Assembly: GCF_900104085.1 (NCBI RefSeq)
Contig: NZ_FNLD01000001.1
Span: forward strand, 1,594,331-1,658,330
Direction of reading: 5' to 3'
DNA length: 64,000 nucleotides
Source: Pseudoxanthomonas sp. CF125
Lineage (GTDB): Bacteria > Pseudomonadota > Gammaproteobacteria > Xanthomonadales > Xanthomonadaceae
Shown here: positions 42,791 through 53,453 of the stretch, piece by piece
Position numbering within the stretch: position 1 is the first letter of the stretch
How the letters are laid out: every line of letters starts with the position of its first letter
Position numbers and translations under genes: made by a program
Notes under the pieces: generated by a model
Told to the model about the DNA's origin: nothing
Database searches by the model: none
The model's input: the letters and a program-made list of their open reading frames with translations, nothing else

Positions 42791-43674
42791 GCACCGGCGA
42801 CAACCAGACACGCTTCCTCCTGCCCAGAGCCGGCGTGCGCGGCGTCTGCGTGCGCCTGGAAAACACCTGGCAGGAAATCCTGTCCCACGCTTCCTATCCC
42901 GACCGGGCGCGCGATCTGCTGGGTCAGGCCTGCGCCGCCTCTGCATTGTTCACCGGCCACGCCAAGGTCAACGGCCGCCTGTCCCTGCAACTGCGCAGCC
43001 CACACGCGTTGCGCACGCTGTTCGCCGAATGCACCGCGCAAGGAACCTTGCGCGGTATCGCCAAGGTGGCCGATGGCCAGGACTCGCCGCACGACCTGCG
43101 CGAACTAGGCCAGGAAGCGCTGCTGGCCATTACCATCGAAAACCCCGGCCTCGATCCGAGCGAGCCGCAGCGCTACCAGAGCCTGGTTTCCCTGCAAGCT
43201 CCCAACCTTTCCGAGGCGTTCGAGAACTACTTCCATCAATCCGAGCAATTGCCGACCCGCCTGCTGCTGGCCGCCGACGGCCGGGCGGTTGCCGGGCTGA
43301 TGCTGCAGAAGTTGCCGAGCGACGAGGGCGACGACGATGGCTGGAACCGCGCAGGGGCTTTATTCGACACCTTGCAGTCCGACGAGCTGCTGGCCCTCCC
43401 CGCAGAGGAGCTTTTGCGCCGCCTGTTCCACCAGGAAGAGCCGGTGGTCCTGGCCGAACACCCTCTGCGCTTCGCCTGCTCGTGCTCCCAGCAGCGGGTG
43501 GCCACCATGCTGCAATCCCTGGGCGCCGAAGAGGCCCATGCCGCCCTGGCCGACGGCCTGGCCGAAGTGCGTTGCGAATTCTGTGGCCAGCGCTATATTT
43601 TCAGCGCCCCCGAAATCGACGAACTTTTCGCCCTGCCGCCGGTCGGAATACAGGCCCCTGAACGGCTTCAGTAG
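42787..43674 (+). CDS. hslO: Redox-regulated chaperone Hsp33
   Basis: 295 residues from a GTG start inside GTGA shared with the hydroxylase stop. N-terminal domain with RFLLPRAGVRGVCVRLENTW and LFTGHAKVNGRLSLQL, GLMLQKLPSDEG linker, then the zinc switch CSCSQQR ... VRCEFCGQRY (CxC and CxxC) near residues 231-275. Oxidation releases zinc and activates holdase function under oxidative and heat stress. Coupling to an oxygenase gene is a modest hint that both respond to oxidants. Confidence 0.96.
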   Translation: MSTGDNQTRFLLPRAGVRGVCVRLENTWQEILSHASYPDRARDLLGQACAASALFTGHAKVNGRLSLQLRSPHALRTLFAECTAQGTLRGIAKVADGQDSPHDLRELGQEALLAITIENPGLDPSEPQRYQSLVSLQAPNLSEAFENYFHQSEQLPTRLLLAADGRAVAGLMLQKLPSDEGDDDGWNRAGALFDTLQSDELLALPAEELLRRLFHQEEPVVLAEHPLRFACSCSQQRVATMLQSLGAEEAHAALADGLAEVRCEFCGQRYIFSAPEIDELFALPPVGIQAPERLQ

Positions 43675-43694
43675 CCCTGGGGCCTGTTGGGGAC

Positions 43695-43759
43695 TTGTTA
43701 AAGAAACATAAATCGAATAGCATCCAATGCCCTTGGGAGGGGAACTCCACCGCGGAGTT
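43695..43759 (+). promoter_or_regulatory. Putative promoter and leader hairpin of the 43778 gene
   Basis: TTGTTA (43695-43700), a 17-nt AT-rich spacer and TAGCAT (43718-43723) resemble a sigma-70 promoter with start near 43731. The leader contains a hairpin AACTCC-ACCGC-GGAGTT (43743-43759) that masks no obvious ribosome site. Confidence 0.4.
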
Positions 43760-43777
43760 GGGAGTCTTAAGCGAGCT

Positions 43778-44635
43778 ATGAACCCGCGTCTTCTGCACCT
43801 GCCGTTTGCCCTGTTGCTCGCCTTTGGCGTGGCTGCTGGCGCGCAGGCGCAATCCAAGAAGCCGCAAGCCTCCAAACGCGATGCCACCGTCCTTCCGGTC
43901 TGGAACAACACCAGCGGCAAGGTCGAAGCCGTGCTTCTGCTGGAGCCCACGGGCGAAGCCTCCGCCGGCGCCAGCTGGCGCCTGGGCAGCAACACGCTGG
44001 GAGCGGCCTTCGGCCTGGAAGCCGGCGACTCCCTTGGCCTGGTCTGCAACCGCCAGAGCGCCAGCAGCATCGGCAGCCTGATCAGCAATTGCGCGGTTGC
44101 CGAACTGACCGACGGCAATGACGGCGGCAGCCAGCGCCTCAGCGCCGGCGCCTCCCTGACCCGTCCTGGCGGCAAGCTGGGATTGTCCGCCGGCAGCGGC
44201 CGCGACACCCTCCCCGCCTGGCTGTCCTCCAATGCCGGCGCACGCGTCGAAGAGAACGATCTGGCCATATTCGGCCAGAAGAACATCGGCCGCGAAGGCT
44301 ACGTGCGGATCGGCGGTGCGGTAGCCCGCGCCCGCCTGGTGCCGATCGCCGACGTACCGACCATCGCCGACCGCTGGAACACCAAGAGCCTCAGCGTCGG
44401 CGGCGGATACGGCGCCTTCAGCGCCAATATCGTCGGCCGCGTGGTCGATGTCCCCGGCCAACCGGGAAAATGGGAAGGTCTTGGCCTGGGCCTGACCTGG
44501 CGTACCCCATGGAGCGGCCAGCTGACCGTGGGCGCGGAAAACGTCATCACCCGCGGCAAGAACCCCTTCTCGCCAAGCGACGAGAGCGGCGACGAAGGTA
44601 CTGTGCCCTACGTGCGGTACGAGCAAGACCTCTAA
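43778..44635 (+). CDS. Exported, barrel-like protein of unknown function
   Basis: 285 residues from ATG 43778. Signal peptide with cleavage near AQAQ (about residue 25). The mature protein is rich in Gly, Ser and alternating hydrophobics: GASWRLGSNTLGAAFGLEAG, SAGASLTRPGGKLGLSAGSG, KSLSVGGGYGAFSANIVGR and GLGLGLTWRTPWSGQLTVGA, ending with VRYEQDL. This pattern suggests a small outer-membrane barrel, though no terminal Phe is present. Similar short exported proteins occur in xanthomonads without known function. Own promoter likely. Confidence 0.6.
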   Translation: MNPRLLHLPFALLLAFGVAAGAQAQSKKPQASKRDATVLPVWNNTSGKVEAVLLLEPTGEASAGASWRLGSNTLGAAFGLEAGDSLGLVCNRQSASSIGSLISNCAVAELTDGNDGGSQRLSAGASLTRPGGKLGLSAGSGRDTLPAWLSSNAGARVEENDLAIFGQKNIGREGYVRIGGAVARARLVPIADVPTIADRWNTKSLSVGGGYGAFSANIVGRVVDVPGQPGKWEGLGLGLTWRTPWSGQLTVGAENVITRGKNPFSPSDESGDEGTVPYVRYEQDL

Positions 44636-44728
44636 CGGACGCGCATCAGTGGGCGCTGGTCCCGCGCAGGCATCGTCTCTTTTTCATTCCCATTCATTCC
44701 AACCCTGACCGCTGGTCGGACTGCAGCT

Positions 44729-45721
44729 TCATTCCAGCCCCACGGCAGCCACGAACCCCCACCCGATCGTGCCTTCGGCACCGTGGCTGATGGGCTCCAG
44801 CCGCGTATGCAGCGCCGGTCGCGCCCGCTTGAAATAAGCCTCGATAGCATGCGCTTGCTGGGTGTCCAGTGCGCTGCTCACCATCTCAGCGCTTCGCAAA
44901 CGGGCGCCCACTAATGCTTCCCTGTACGCGCGCAGCTTTTCCAGCACCGTCTCCACTTCGATGGTGCCGGCCGATGCAACCAGCTTATGCACGCACTCCC
45001 TGCTCTCCAGCAGCAGGTCGGGCACGTCGCTGGCACCGATCGCCTCCGCCAGCTGCGACATCGATGCGTTGTACAAAGCGCGGCATTTCAACGCTTCGGC
45101 ATCCGAACCGACCGATGGATCTTTTCGAGTCGCCTCCAGCCATGGGACGATCCCTATGGCGGCCGACACAAGACCGTCGCTGGCGAGCAGCCTGTCGATG
45201 TGCGCAACTTCCTGCTCGGCCACCCGCACCAGGACGCCATCGGCGTGGTGCAGGATGAAGGCGAAAATCGCCGACTCCTTCGCGACCCTCAGGCATTCCT
45301 CCAGGGATTCCTGCCTGCGGCCGTACTCCAGGCCGTACTGGCTGATGACCGCATCGAATCTGCGATCCTCGAAAGGAAGCCGCTCCATCGCCACGTTCGG
45401 ATGGAACGCTATCTTCCCCATCCTCTCCGGGTCGTACCACGCGGGCGCTACCGTCGAATAGTCGACCGCATCCACGCGCCCGAACTTGGCCGGGAAACCA
45501 TCCAAAAGGAGTTTGGGCAAGGCCCCATTGCCTGTCGCGATGTCCAGGACATTGTCGCCTTTGTGCAGCCGGCCGAAAACGGCATTCCAGAACTCCGCGA
45601 TCGCGCCACCGTAATTGCCTGCATAGCTGCCTACGCAAGAGTGCAGCGCACCGCTCTTCCAGTAGTTCGACCAAGCCTCGCTGCGCGCGTGTCCGCTGTT
45701 ATCCATCGCCGTATTGTCCAC
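44729..45721 (-). CDS. SAM-dependent methyltransferase, class I
   Basis: 330 residues from GTG 45721, or 325 from ATG 45706; neither ribosome site is strong. Motif I VLDIATGNGALPKLL, motif II region VDAVDYST, then RLPFEDRRFDAVISQYGLEY, the usual post-I and motif IV layout of UbiE/Methyltransf_25 enzymes. C-terminal third (residues about 190-300) is helical and unfamiliar. Substrate unknown. It lies just beyond the intrinsic terminator of the TonB receptor gene, so expression is probably separate. Confidence 0.8.
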   Translation of the reverse strand: MDNTAMDNSGHARSEAWSNYWKSGALHSCVGSYAGNYGGAIAEFWNAVFGRLHKGDNVLDIATGNGALPKLLLDGFPAKFGRVDAVDYSTVAPAWYDPERMGKIAFHPNVAMERLPFEDRRFDAVISQYGLEYGRRQESLEECLRVAKESAIFAFILHHADGVLVRVAEQEVAHIDRLLASDGLVSAAIGIVPWLEATRKDPSVGSDAEALKCRALYNASMSQLAEAIGASDVPDLLLESRECVHKLVASAGTIEVETVLEKLRAYREALVGARLRSAEMVSSALDTQQAHAIEAYFKRARPALHTRLEPISHGAEGTIGWGFVAAVGLE

Positions 45722-45733
45722 TTAAAACCGACC

Positions 45734-45762
45734 AAAAAAAGGGCCCCGTTTCCGGGGCCCTT
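45734..45762 (-). terminator. Intrinsic terminator of the TonB-dependent receptor gene
   Basis: On the minus strand, GGGCCCCGGAAACGGGGCCC (45760-45741) is a perfect 8-bp stem with a 4-nt loop followed by seven U (A7 at 45734-45740), 26 nt after the receptor stop. Confidence 0.9.
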
Positions 45763-45787
45763 CGGTACAGCTCGACTGCTTAACCGC

Positions 45788-48382
<2,595 letters not shown>

Positions 48383-48671
48383 TTGATGCTCTCTCTCAAG
48401 GTCGAGTTGAAGACCAGGTCGCAAGGACCCAAGCCAAATAAACAGACGCCAAATGGGACTACGCCTGGTGGCCGAAGGATAACGTAATTTTTACGGCGAT
48501 GGGTACAACTGCAACCAAAACTCACGATTCAGTGCAAATATTGTTGTAAAACAATAATTTACATTGTTATGAATTCGTGATGCGAGTTCCATTTCCCCTG
48601 TTCAAAAACTTCAAGTCACAATTTCAGCTGAATGGCATGCCAAACCCGCTAAACCCTGACGCCCACCGAGG
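48383..48671. promoter_or_regulatory. AT-rich upstream region of the TonB receptor with nested ATTGTT/AACAAT repeats
   Basis: This 289-nt stretch is markedly AT-rich. It contains ATTGTT (48540-48545), AACAAT (48550-48555) and ATTGTT (48563-48568), giving two overlapping dyads that look like an operator. On the minus strand, TTGCAG/TTGTAC hexamers near 48503-48514 are possible -35 elements, with weak -10s toward 48485. The region also carries whatever follows the PEPCK stop. Confidence 0.45.
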
Positions 48672-50474
48672 TCATTGCAAAGTGCTAAGTACGCTATGTG
48701 CCTCGGCGACCAATGAAGCGGGGGTTTTCTTGCCGTATTCGTCAAGATAAGCGCAGATCTGTTCGAATTCAGCCTGCCAGGCCGAATTATCGAAGGAGAA
48801 GAGCTCAGTTAGCTGTTCGGACGAAACACCGGCCCCTTGCAGGTTGAGATCCGCCGGCTGCGGCTGCAGACCTATCGGAAGCTCCATCGCCCCTACCCGG
48901 CCTTCCACCCGTTCGATCATCCATTCCAGCACCCGCAAGTTCTCGCCGAAGCCGGGCCACAGGAACTTCCCATCCCCGTCCTTCCGGAACCAGTTGACGT
49001 GGAAGATCTTGGGCAGGCGGGCGCCAGGCACATCGAACGACAGCCAATGCGCGAAGTAGTCGGCGAAGTTGTAGCCGCAGAACGGCTTCATGGCCATGGG
49101 ATCGCGGCGCATCACGCCGACGTCGCCGGTAGCGGCGGCGGTGGTTTCCGAGCCCATGCTGGCGCCGACCAGCACGCCGTGGGTCCAGTCGCGGGCTTCG
49201 AACACCAGCGGCACCAGCGAGGCACGGCGGCCACCGAAGACGATGGCCGAGATCGGCACGCCCTGCGGATCTTCGGCGCGCGCCGAATAGCTGGGGCACT
49301 GACGGGCCGAAACCGTGAAACGCGAGTTGGGATGCGCGGCCGGACCGTTGGCCGGGTCGAAATCGCGGCCTTGCCAATCCTTCGACGGCACCCGGGCGTC
49401 CAGACCTTCCCACCAAGGCTGATCGTCGGCGGTCGTCGCGACATTGGTGAAGATGGTGTCGTGCCCGATGGTGGCCAGCGCGTTGGGATTGGATTTTTCC
49501 GAGGTCCCCGGCGCAACACCGAAGAAACCGGCTTCGGGATTGATGGCGTACAGACGGCCGTCGGCGCCGGGACGCATCCAGCAGATGTCGTCGCCCACCG
49601 TCCACACCTTCCAGCCGGCTTGGCGATAGCTTTCCGGTGGGATCAGCATGGCCAGGTTGGTCTTGCCGCAGGCAGACGGAAAGGCCGCGGCGATGTAGTG
49701 GGTCTCGCCGCGCGGATTCTCTATGCCGACGATGAGCATGTGCTCGGCCAGCCAGCCTTCCCGCCGCGCCTGCCAGGAAGCGATGCGCAGGGCGTGACAT
49801 TTCTTGCCCAGCAGCGCATTGCCGCCATAGCCCGAACCATAGCTCTTGATGCTCAGCTCTTCCGGGAAATGCATGATGAAGCGGCGATCCGGATCCAACT
49901 CGCCGGTGGAATGCAGGCCTTTGACGTAGGTGCCATCCCCAAGCGAACCCTCGCGTTCGATGCGCGCCAGCGCCGGCGCGCCCATGCGGGTCATCAGGCG
50001 CATATTGGCGACCACGTAGGGCGAGTCGGTGATCTCGACGCCGCAACGCGCCAGCGGCGAATCGATCGGGCCCATGCAATAGGGAATCACATAGAGCGTG
50101 CGGCCGCGCATGCAGCCGGCGAACAAGGCGTCCATCCGCCGATGGCCCTCGGCCGGCGGCATCCAATGGTTGTTGGGGCCGGCATCGTCGCGGTCGCGGC
50201 TGCAGACGAAGGTCAGATGCTCGACGCGCGCGACATCGCTGGGGTCGGAGCGGTGCAGCCAGCTGCCCGGATGCGTGTCGGGATTGAGCGGCAGCAGCGT
50301 GCCGTCTTCCTGCATCAATCGCAGCAGCGCGGCGTATTCGTCGTCGCTGCCGTCGCACCAGTGGATCGAATCCGGTTGGGTCAGCGCGGCGGTCTCGGCG
50401 ACCCAGCGATTCAAATCATCGAGCCGGCTGCCGGCCGGATTCTTGTCGTCGAAATACGAAATCGCTGCGTTCAT
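48672..50474 (-). CDS. pckG: Phosphoenolpyruvate carboxykinase (GTP)
   Basis: Converts oxaloacetate plus GTP to PEP, first step of gluconeogenesis. 600 residues from ATG 50474 with a strong GGGAGGG ribosome site. Signatures of the GTP class: YVIPYCMGPIDSPLA, PEELSIKSYGSGYGGNALLG, kinase-1 loop AAAFPSACGKTNLAMLIPP, kinase-2 WTVGDDICWM, INPEAGFFGVAPGT, and guanine-binding FGENLRVLEWM. Monocistronic with its own operator-like palindrome. Confidence 0.97.
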   Translation of the reverse strand: MNAAISYFDDKNPAGSRLDDLNRWVAETAALTQPDSIHWCDGSDDEYAALLRLMQEDGTLLPLNPDTHPGSWLHRSDPSDVARVEHLTFVCSRDRDDAGPNNHWMPPAEGHRRMDALFAGCMRGRTLYVIPYCMGPIDSPLARCGVEITDSPYVVANMRLMTRMGAPALARIEREGSLGDGTYVKGLHSTGELDPDRRFIMHFPEELSIKSYGSGYGGNALLGKKCHALRIASWQARREGWLAEHMLIVGIENPRGETHYIAAAFPSACGKTNLAMLIPPESYRQAGWKVWTVGDDICWMRPGADGRLYAINPEAGFFGVAPGTSEKSNPNALATIGHDTIFTNVATTADDQPWWEGLDARVPSKDWQGRDFDPANGPAAHPNSRFTVSARQCPSYSARAEDPQGVPISAIVFGGRRASLVPLVFEARDWTHGVLVGASMGSETTAAATGDVGVMRRDPMAMKPFCGYNFADYFAHWLSFDVPGARLPKIFHVNWFRKDGDGKFLWPGFGENLRVLEWMIERVEGRVGAMELPIGLQPQPADLNLQGAGVSSEQLTELFSFDNSAWQAEFEQICAYLDEYGKKTPASLVAEAHSVLSTLQ

Positions 50475-50500
50475 GCGCGCCCTCCCAGGCCAACCATATC

Positions 50501-50514
50501 GTTGCGAATGCAAC
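50501..50514. promoter_or_regulatory. Operator-like palindrome GTTGC-gaat-GCAAC upstream of pckG
   Basis: Perfect 5-bp arms around a 4-nt centre, 27 nt before the pckG ATG on the minus strand, within the probable promoter. The regulator is unknown; the XRE gene whose stop lies at 50594 is an adjacent candidate. Confidence 0.4.
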
Positions 50515-50593
50515 TAAATGGTACTCGCGCCGGCAGGCGGGGTCTTGCTGCAGCGCAGACCCTATCCCCATGAAAACGGTTGTGAAAACGTTA

Positions 50594-51337
50594 TCAGCCG
50601 TTCTGCGCACGCCTGTACGGTTGGAACAACTGCAGCAGCCACGGCTTCTGCGCCAGCACCAGACTGACGCCTACCCGCTCCTGCGCGCTCAAGGTCGCAT
50701 CGCGGGCCAGCAGCGCATCGAACTCGCGCGCCAGTTCCTCCAATCGAAGGCGCAGTTGCTTGACGCCTTCGATGCTCAGGCTTCCGCTCAGCAGCAACAG
50801 CGCGTCCTGTTCGCCGTCGAAGGGATCGGCGAAGAAATCGCCGAGCAGGTTCAGACGGAAATAGCGCTCCATCGGTCCATTGGCGCGCCAGCGGAAATTG
50901 CGCGCGGTGAGCGGGCGTCCGCGGTTGCCCGGCATCAATTCGATGATGCCCAGGCGATCCAGCTTCACCAGCAGCCCGGTCCATTGCGCGATGTTGAAGT
51001 CGAACTGCGCCAGCACGTCCTCCTGGCGCCAGCGGTTGATGGTCAGGAACAGCGCGAGCAATAACGCCGGCTCGCTCACCAGCGCCTGTTCCTGCGATTC
51101 GCTGAGGTTGGCCATGGCGGGACGCCCGCGCGCGGATTCGGCGCTGAGCTCGGCCAGACCCACATCCAGCGCATCGCAGATCTGCTCCAGCCGCTGCAGG
51201 CTCATGGCACGTTGCGAAAACATCCGCTTGATCGCCGCCTCGCTCAGCTTCAAGCGCGCGGCCAGGTCGCGATAGGTCAGACCTTGCGCGCGCAGGCAGC
51301 GTTTCAGGGAGTCGACGAGTTCGATTGATAGGGCCAT
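50594..51337 (-). CDS. XRE-family transcriptional regulator
   Basis: 247 residues. N-terminal helix-turn-helix (about 8-62): LKRCLRAQGLTYRDLAARLK, LSEAAIKRMFSQRAMSLQRL, EQICDALDVGLAEL. The remaining 180 residues are helical and include a possible ligand or winged-helix region (FNIAQWTGLLVKLDRLGIIE, PMERYFRLNLLGDFFADPF). This arrangement is a common xanthomonad/pseudomonad XRE regulator of unknown effector. Divergent from the 51447 gene across 109 nt that hold CAACAT (51364) and ATGTTG (51389), possibly its operator. Confidence 0.85.
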   Translation of the reverse strand: MALSIELVDSLKRCLRAQGLTYRDLAARLKLSEAAIKRMFSQRAMSLQRLEQICDALDVGLAELSAESARGRPAMANLSESQEQALVSEPALLLALFLTINRWRQEDVLAQFDFNIAQWTGLLVKLDRLGIIELMPGNRGRPLTARNFRWRANGPMERYFRLNLLGDFFADPFDGEQDALLLLSGSLSIEGVKQLRLRLEELAREFDALLARDATLSAQERVGVSLVLAQKPWLLQLFQPYRRAQNG

Positions 51338-51446
51338 GGTTTAGGAATCGTATACCCAACCCACAACATCCGGCCACCTGGTAGAAATATGTTGAGTTCG
51401 TGCGAAGGATGCGCAAGCTCCGGTCAAACCGAATCCGGAATCGACC

Positions 51447-51878
51447 ATGCCGCGTCTCCACCGCTATTCCCCGATCCTGGCGTTGGGTTTGTCGCTGGGC
51501 GCCTTCCACGCCCCGGCCCGTGCGCAATCCAATCATCTCAGCGATGCCTCGGCCGCCAGCCTGGAGGCCTCTGTCGAAGTTCCCATCGCGCTCTACGACG
51601 CACTGAAGGCCGGCGCCCACTTCACCGTCACCGGAGTACAGGCCAGCGCACGCGGGACACTGGTGACGATCTCGGTGGCGCCTGCATTCGGTTCCATTCT
51701 GCTGGCAGGTTTGGTCGAACCCGATTACAACCTGCTTTCCGGCTCGCCCAAGACCAGCGTGGGAACGGCATTGGTGGTCTCGGGAGGTTTGTTGTTGATG
51801 GTGGGCAGCGCGGTGATCGCCTTCATCCCCGACCCAAGCGCGCGACCGCATATCCATAGCCGGCGGATCCATCCATGA
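51447..51878 (+). CDS. Small exported/membrane protein, unknown
   Basis: 143 residues. Signal peptide (MPRLHRYSPILALGLSLGAF to ARAQ, about 27), a short beta region (GAHFTVTGVQASARGTLVTI) and one or two hydrophobic helices near 105-128 (TALVVSGGLLLMVGSAVIAF). Ends in a basic, His-rich tail (HIHSRRIHP). No family recognised. Its stop overlaps the DUF2145 start in ATGA, so the two probably form an operon. Confidence 0.65.
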   Translation: MPRLHRYSPILALGLSLGAFHAPARAQSNHLSDASAASLEASVEVPIALYDALKAGAHFTVTGVQASARGTLVTISVAPAFGSILLAGLVEPDYNLLSGSPKTSVGTALVVSGGLLLMVGSAVIAFIPDPSARPHIHSRRIHP

Positions 51879-52687
51879 AGCTTTCCGCTTGGTTCCTGGC
51901 GCTCTGCCTTGCCTCGCCGCTGGCTGCCATTGCCGGGAACCAGTGCGAAATCCGGCCGGCTACGCCGCAAAAGCTCGCCGACGCGACTGTCACCGCGATG
52001 CGCGTAGTGGCCGCACTGGAAGAAATCGATGCGCCCGTCGTGTTGGTGGCGCGCGTCGGCACCGATCTTTCCAAGCAAGGCCTGGTCTATAGCCATATCG
52101 GTTTCGCGCTGCGCGATCACAGCGATGGCCGCTGGACGGTGCTGCACCTTCTCAACGAATGCGGCACCGCACGGTCGGCCCTGCATGCGCAGGGACTGGT
52201 GAATTTCTTCGCCGACGATCTGGTGAATCAGGACGCCCGCATCGTCTGGCTGCAGCCGGCTCTGGCGCAACGTCTTGCCGATCACCTGCGCTCCCTTCCG
52301 CGCAATGCTTTGCACGAACAGGCCTACAACCTGATCGCGCGTCCTGGAAGTCGCGAATACCAGAACTCCACCGCCTGGGTGCTGGAAACCCTCGCAGCGG
52401 TTGCGTCCATGCCAGAGCTGGACGACCGGCATGCTGCGTACGCGTGGGCGCAACGCGATGGCTTCAGGCCGGACATCGTCCATATCGCCTACGCGAAGCG
52501 CGTGCTGGGCGGATTACTTGGCGTCAACATCATTTTCACCGACCACTCCGTTGGCACCCGCTTGTCGGGCGACTACCCGGTCGTCACCGTGCGCTCGATC
52601 TTCCGCTACCTCGAAGAATCCGGCCATGTCCTGCGCCAGACCGAATGGCGCAACGGGTGGCTGCAGACCGTAATTGGGCCGGCCTGA
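51875..52687 (+). CDS. DUF2145 family exported protein
   Basis: 270 residues. Signal peptide to IAGN (about 20). Mature part contains VVLVARVGTDLSKQGLVYSH, IGFALRDHSDGRWTVLHLLN, CGTARSALHAQGLVNFFADD and the C-terminal ADYPVVTVRSIFRYLE-like stretch. The paired H (YSHIGF) and C (NECGT) in this layout recall an NlpC/P60-like cysteine peptidase fold, in keeping with the DUF2145 family as I know it. Function unknown. Coupled to the preceding small exported protein. Confidence 0.75.
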   Translation: MKLSAWFLALCLASPLAAIAGNQCEIRPATPQKLADATVTAMRVVAALEEIDAPVVLVARVGTDLSKQGLVYSHIGFALRDHSDGRWTVLHLLNECGTARSALHAQGLVNFFADDLVNQDARIVWLQPALAQRLADHLRSLPRNALHEQAYNLIARPGSREYQNSTAWVLETLAAVASMPELDDRHAAYAWAQRDGFRPDIVHIAYAKRVLGGLLGVNIIFTDHSVGTRLSGDYPVVTVRSIFRYLEESGHVLRQTEWRNGWLQTVIGPA

Positions 52688-52721
52688 AGCTCTCGCGGAT
52701 AGGATCACCAAGGAGCCCCGC

Positions 52722-53441
52722 ATGTTGCCCGCCCTCTTCGCCATCGCCGCACTCTGCTTTCTTTTCGAGCGATTGTTTCCTGGCTGGCGCTTGCCGAAGG
52801 TAAGAACATGGCCGGTCCGGGTGATCGCAATCAACATCCTGCAGTTGGGCGTTGTGTTGCTGGCTGGCGTGACCTGGGAGAAATGGTTCTCCTCCCTTTC
52901 TCTTTTCGACCTTTCGGCGCATGTTCCACCCATTGCCGGCGGCCTCATCGCTTACTTCATCGCAACCTTCGTCTTTTACTGGTGGCATCGCTGGCGCCAC
53001 GAAGTGGATGCGTTGTGGCGGTTCTTCCACCAGATCCATCACAGTCCGCAGCGGATCGAGGTGATCACTTCGTTCTACAAACATCCAGGCGAGATGGTGG
53101 TCAATTCCCTGATCGGCAGCCTGCTGGTCTATACCGTGCTGGGCCTGTCGATGGAGGGCGGCATGGCCTATACCGCTTGTACCGCGCTAGGCGAGTTCTT
53201 CTACCACACCAATATCAGAACGCCGCGCTGGATAGGTTATTTCTTCCAGCGCCCGGAGATGCACCGCGTGCATCATCAATACGGCAGGCACAAGAACAAC
53301 TACGGCGACATCGTGTGGTGGGACATGCTGTTCGGCACGTACGAGAACCCGAAGGAATTCAAGGCGACCTGCGGCTTCGACGAGGCCAACGAATTGCGCC
53401 TGCGCGAAATGCTGCTGTATCGCGACGTGCACAAACCGTAG
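52722..53441 (+). CDS. Sterol desaturase / fatty acid hydroxylase family protein
   Basis: 239 residues from ATG 52722 with AAGGAG seven bases upstream. Four or so transmembrane helices and the eight-histidine di-iron clusters: WHRWRHEVD, FFHQIHHSPQRIE and MHRVHHQYGRHKNNYGD, plus TSFYKHPGEM. Membrane di-iron oxygenase fold; bacterial members hydroxylate or desaturate lipids or hopanoids. Substrate unknown. 34 nt after the DUF2145 gene on the same strand. Confidence 0.9.
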   Translation: MLPALFAIAALCFLFERLFPGWRLPKVRTWPVRVIAINILQLGVVLLAGVTWEKWFSSLSLFDLSAHVPPIAGGLIAYFIATFVFYWWHRWRHEVDALWRFFHQIHHSPQRIEVITSFYKHPGEMVVNSLIGSLLVYTVLGLSMEGGMAYTACTALGEFFYHTNIRTPRWIGYFFQRPEMHRVHHQYGRHKNNYGDIVWWDMLFGTYENPKEFKATCGFDEANELRLREMLLYRDVHKP

Positions 53442-53453
53442 CGCGGACGGGCC

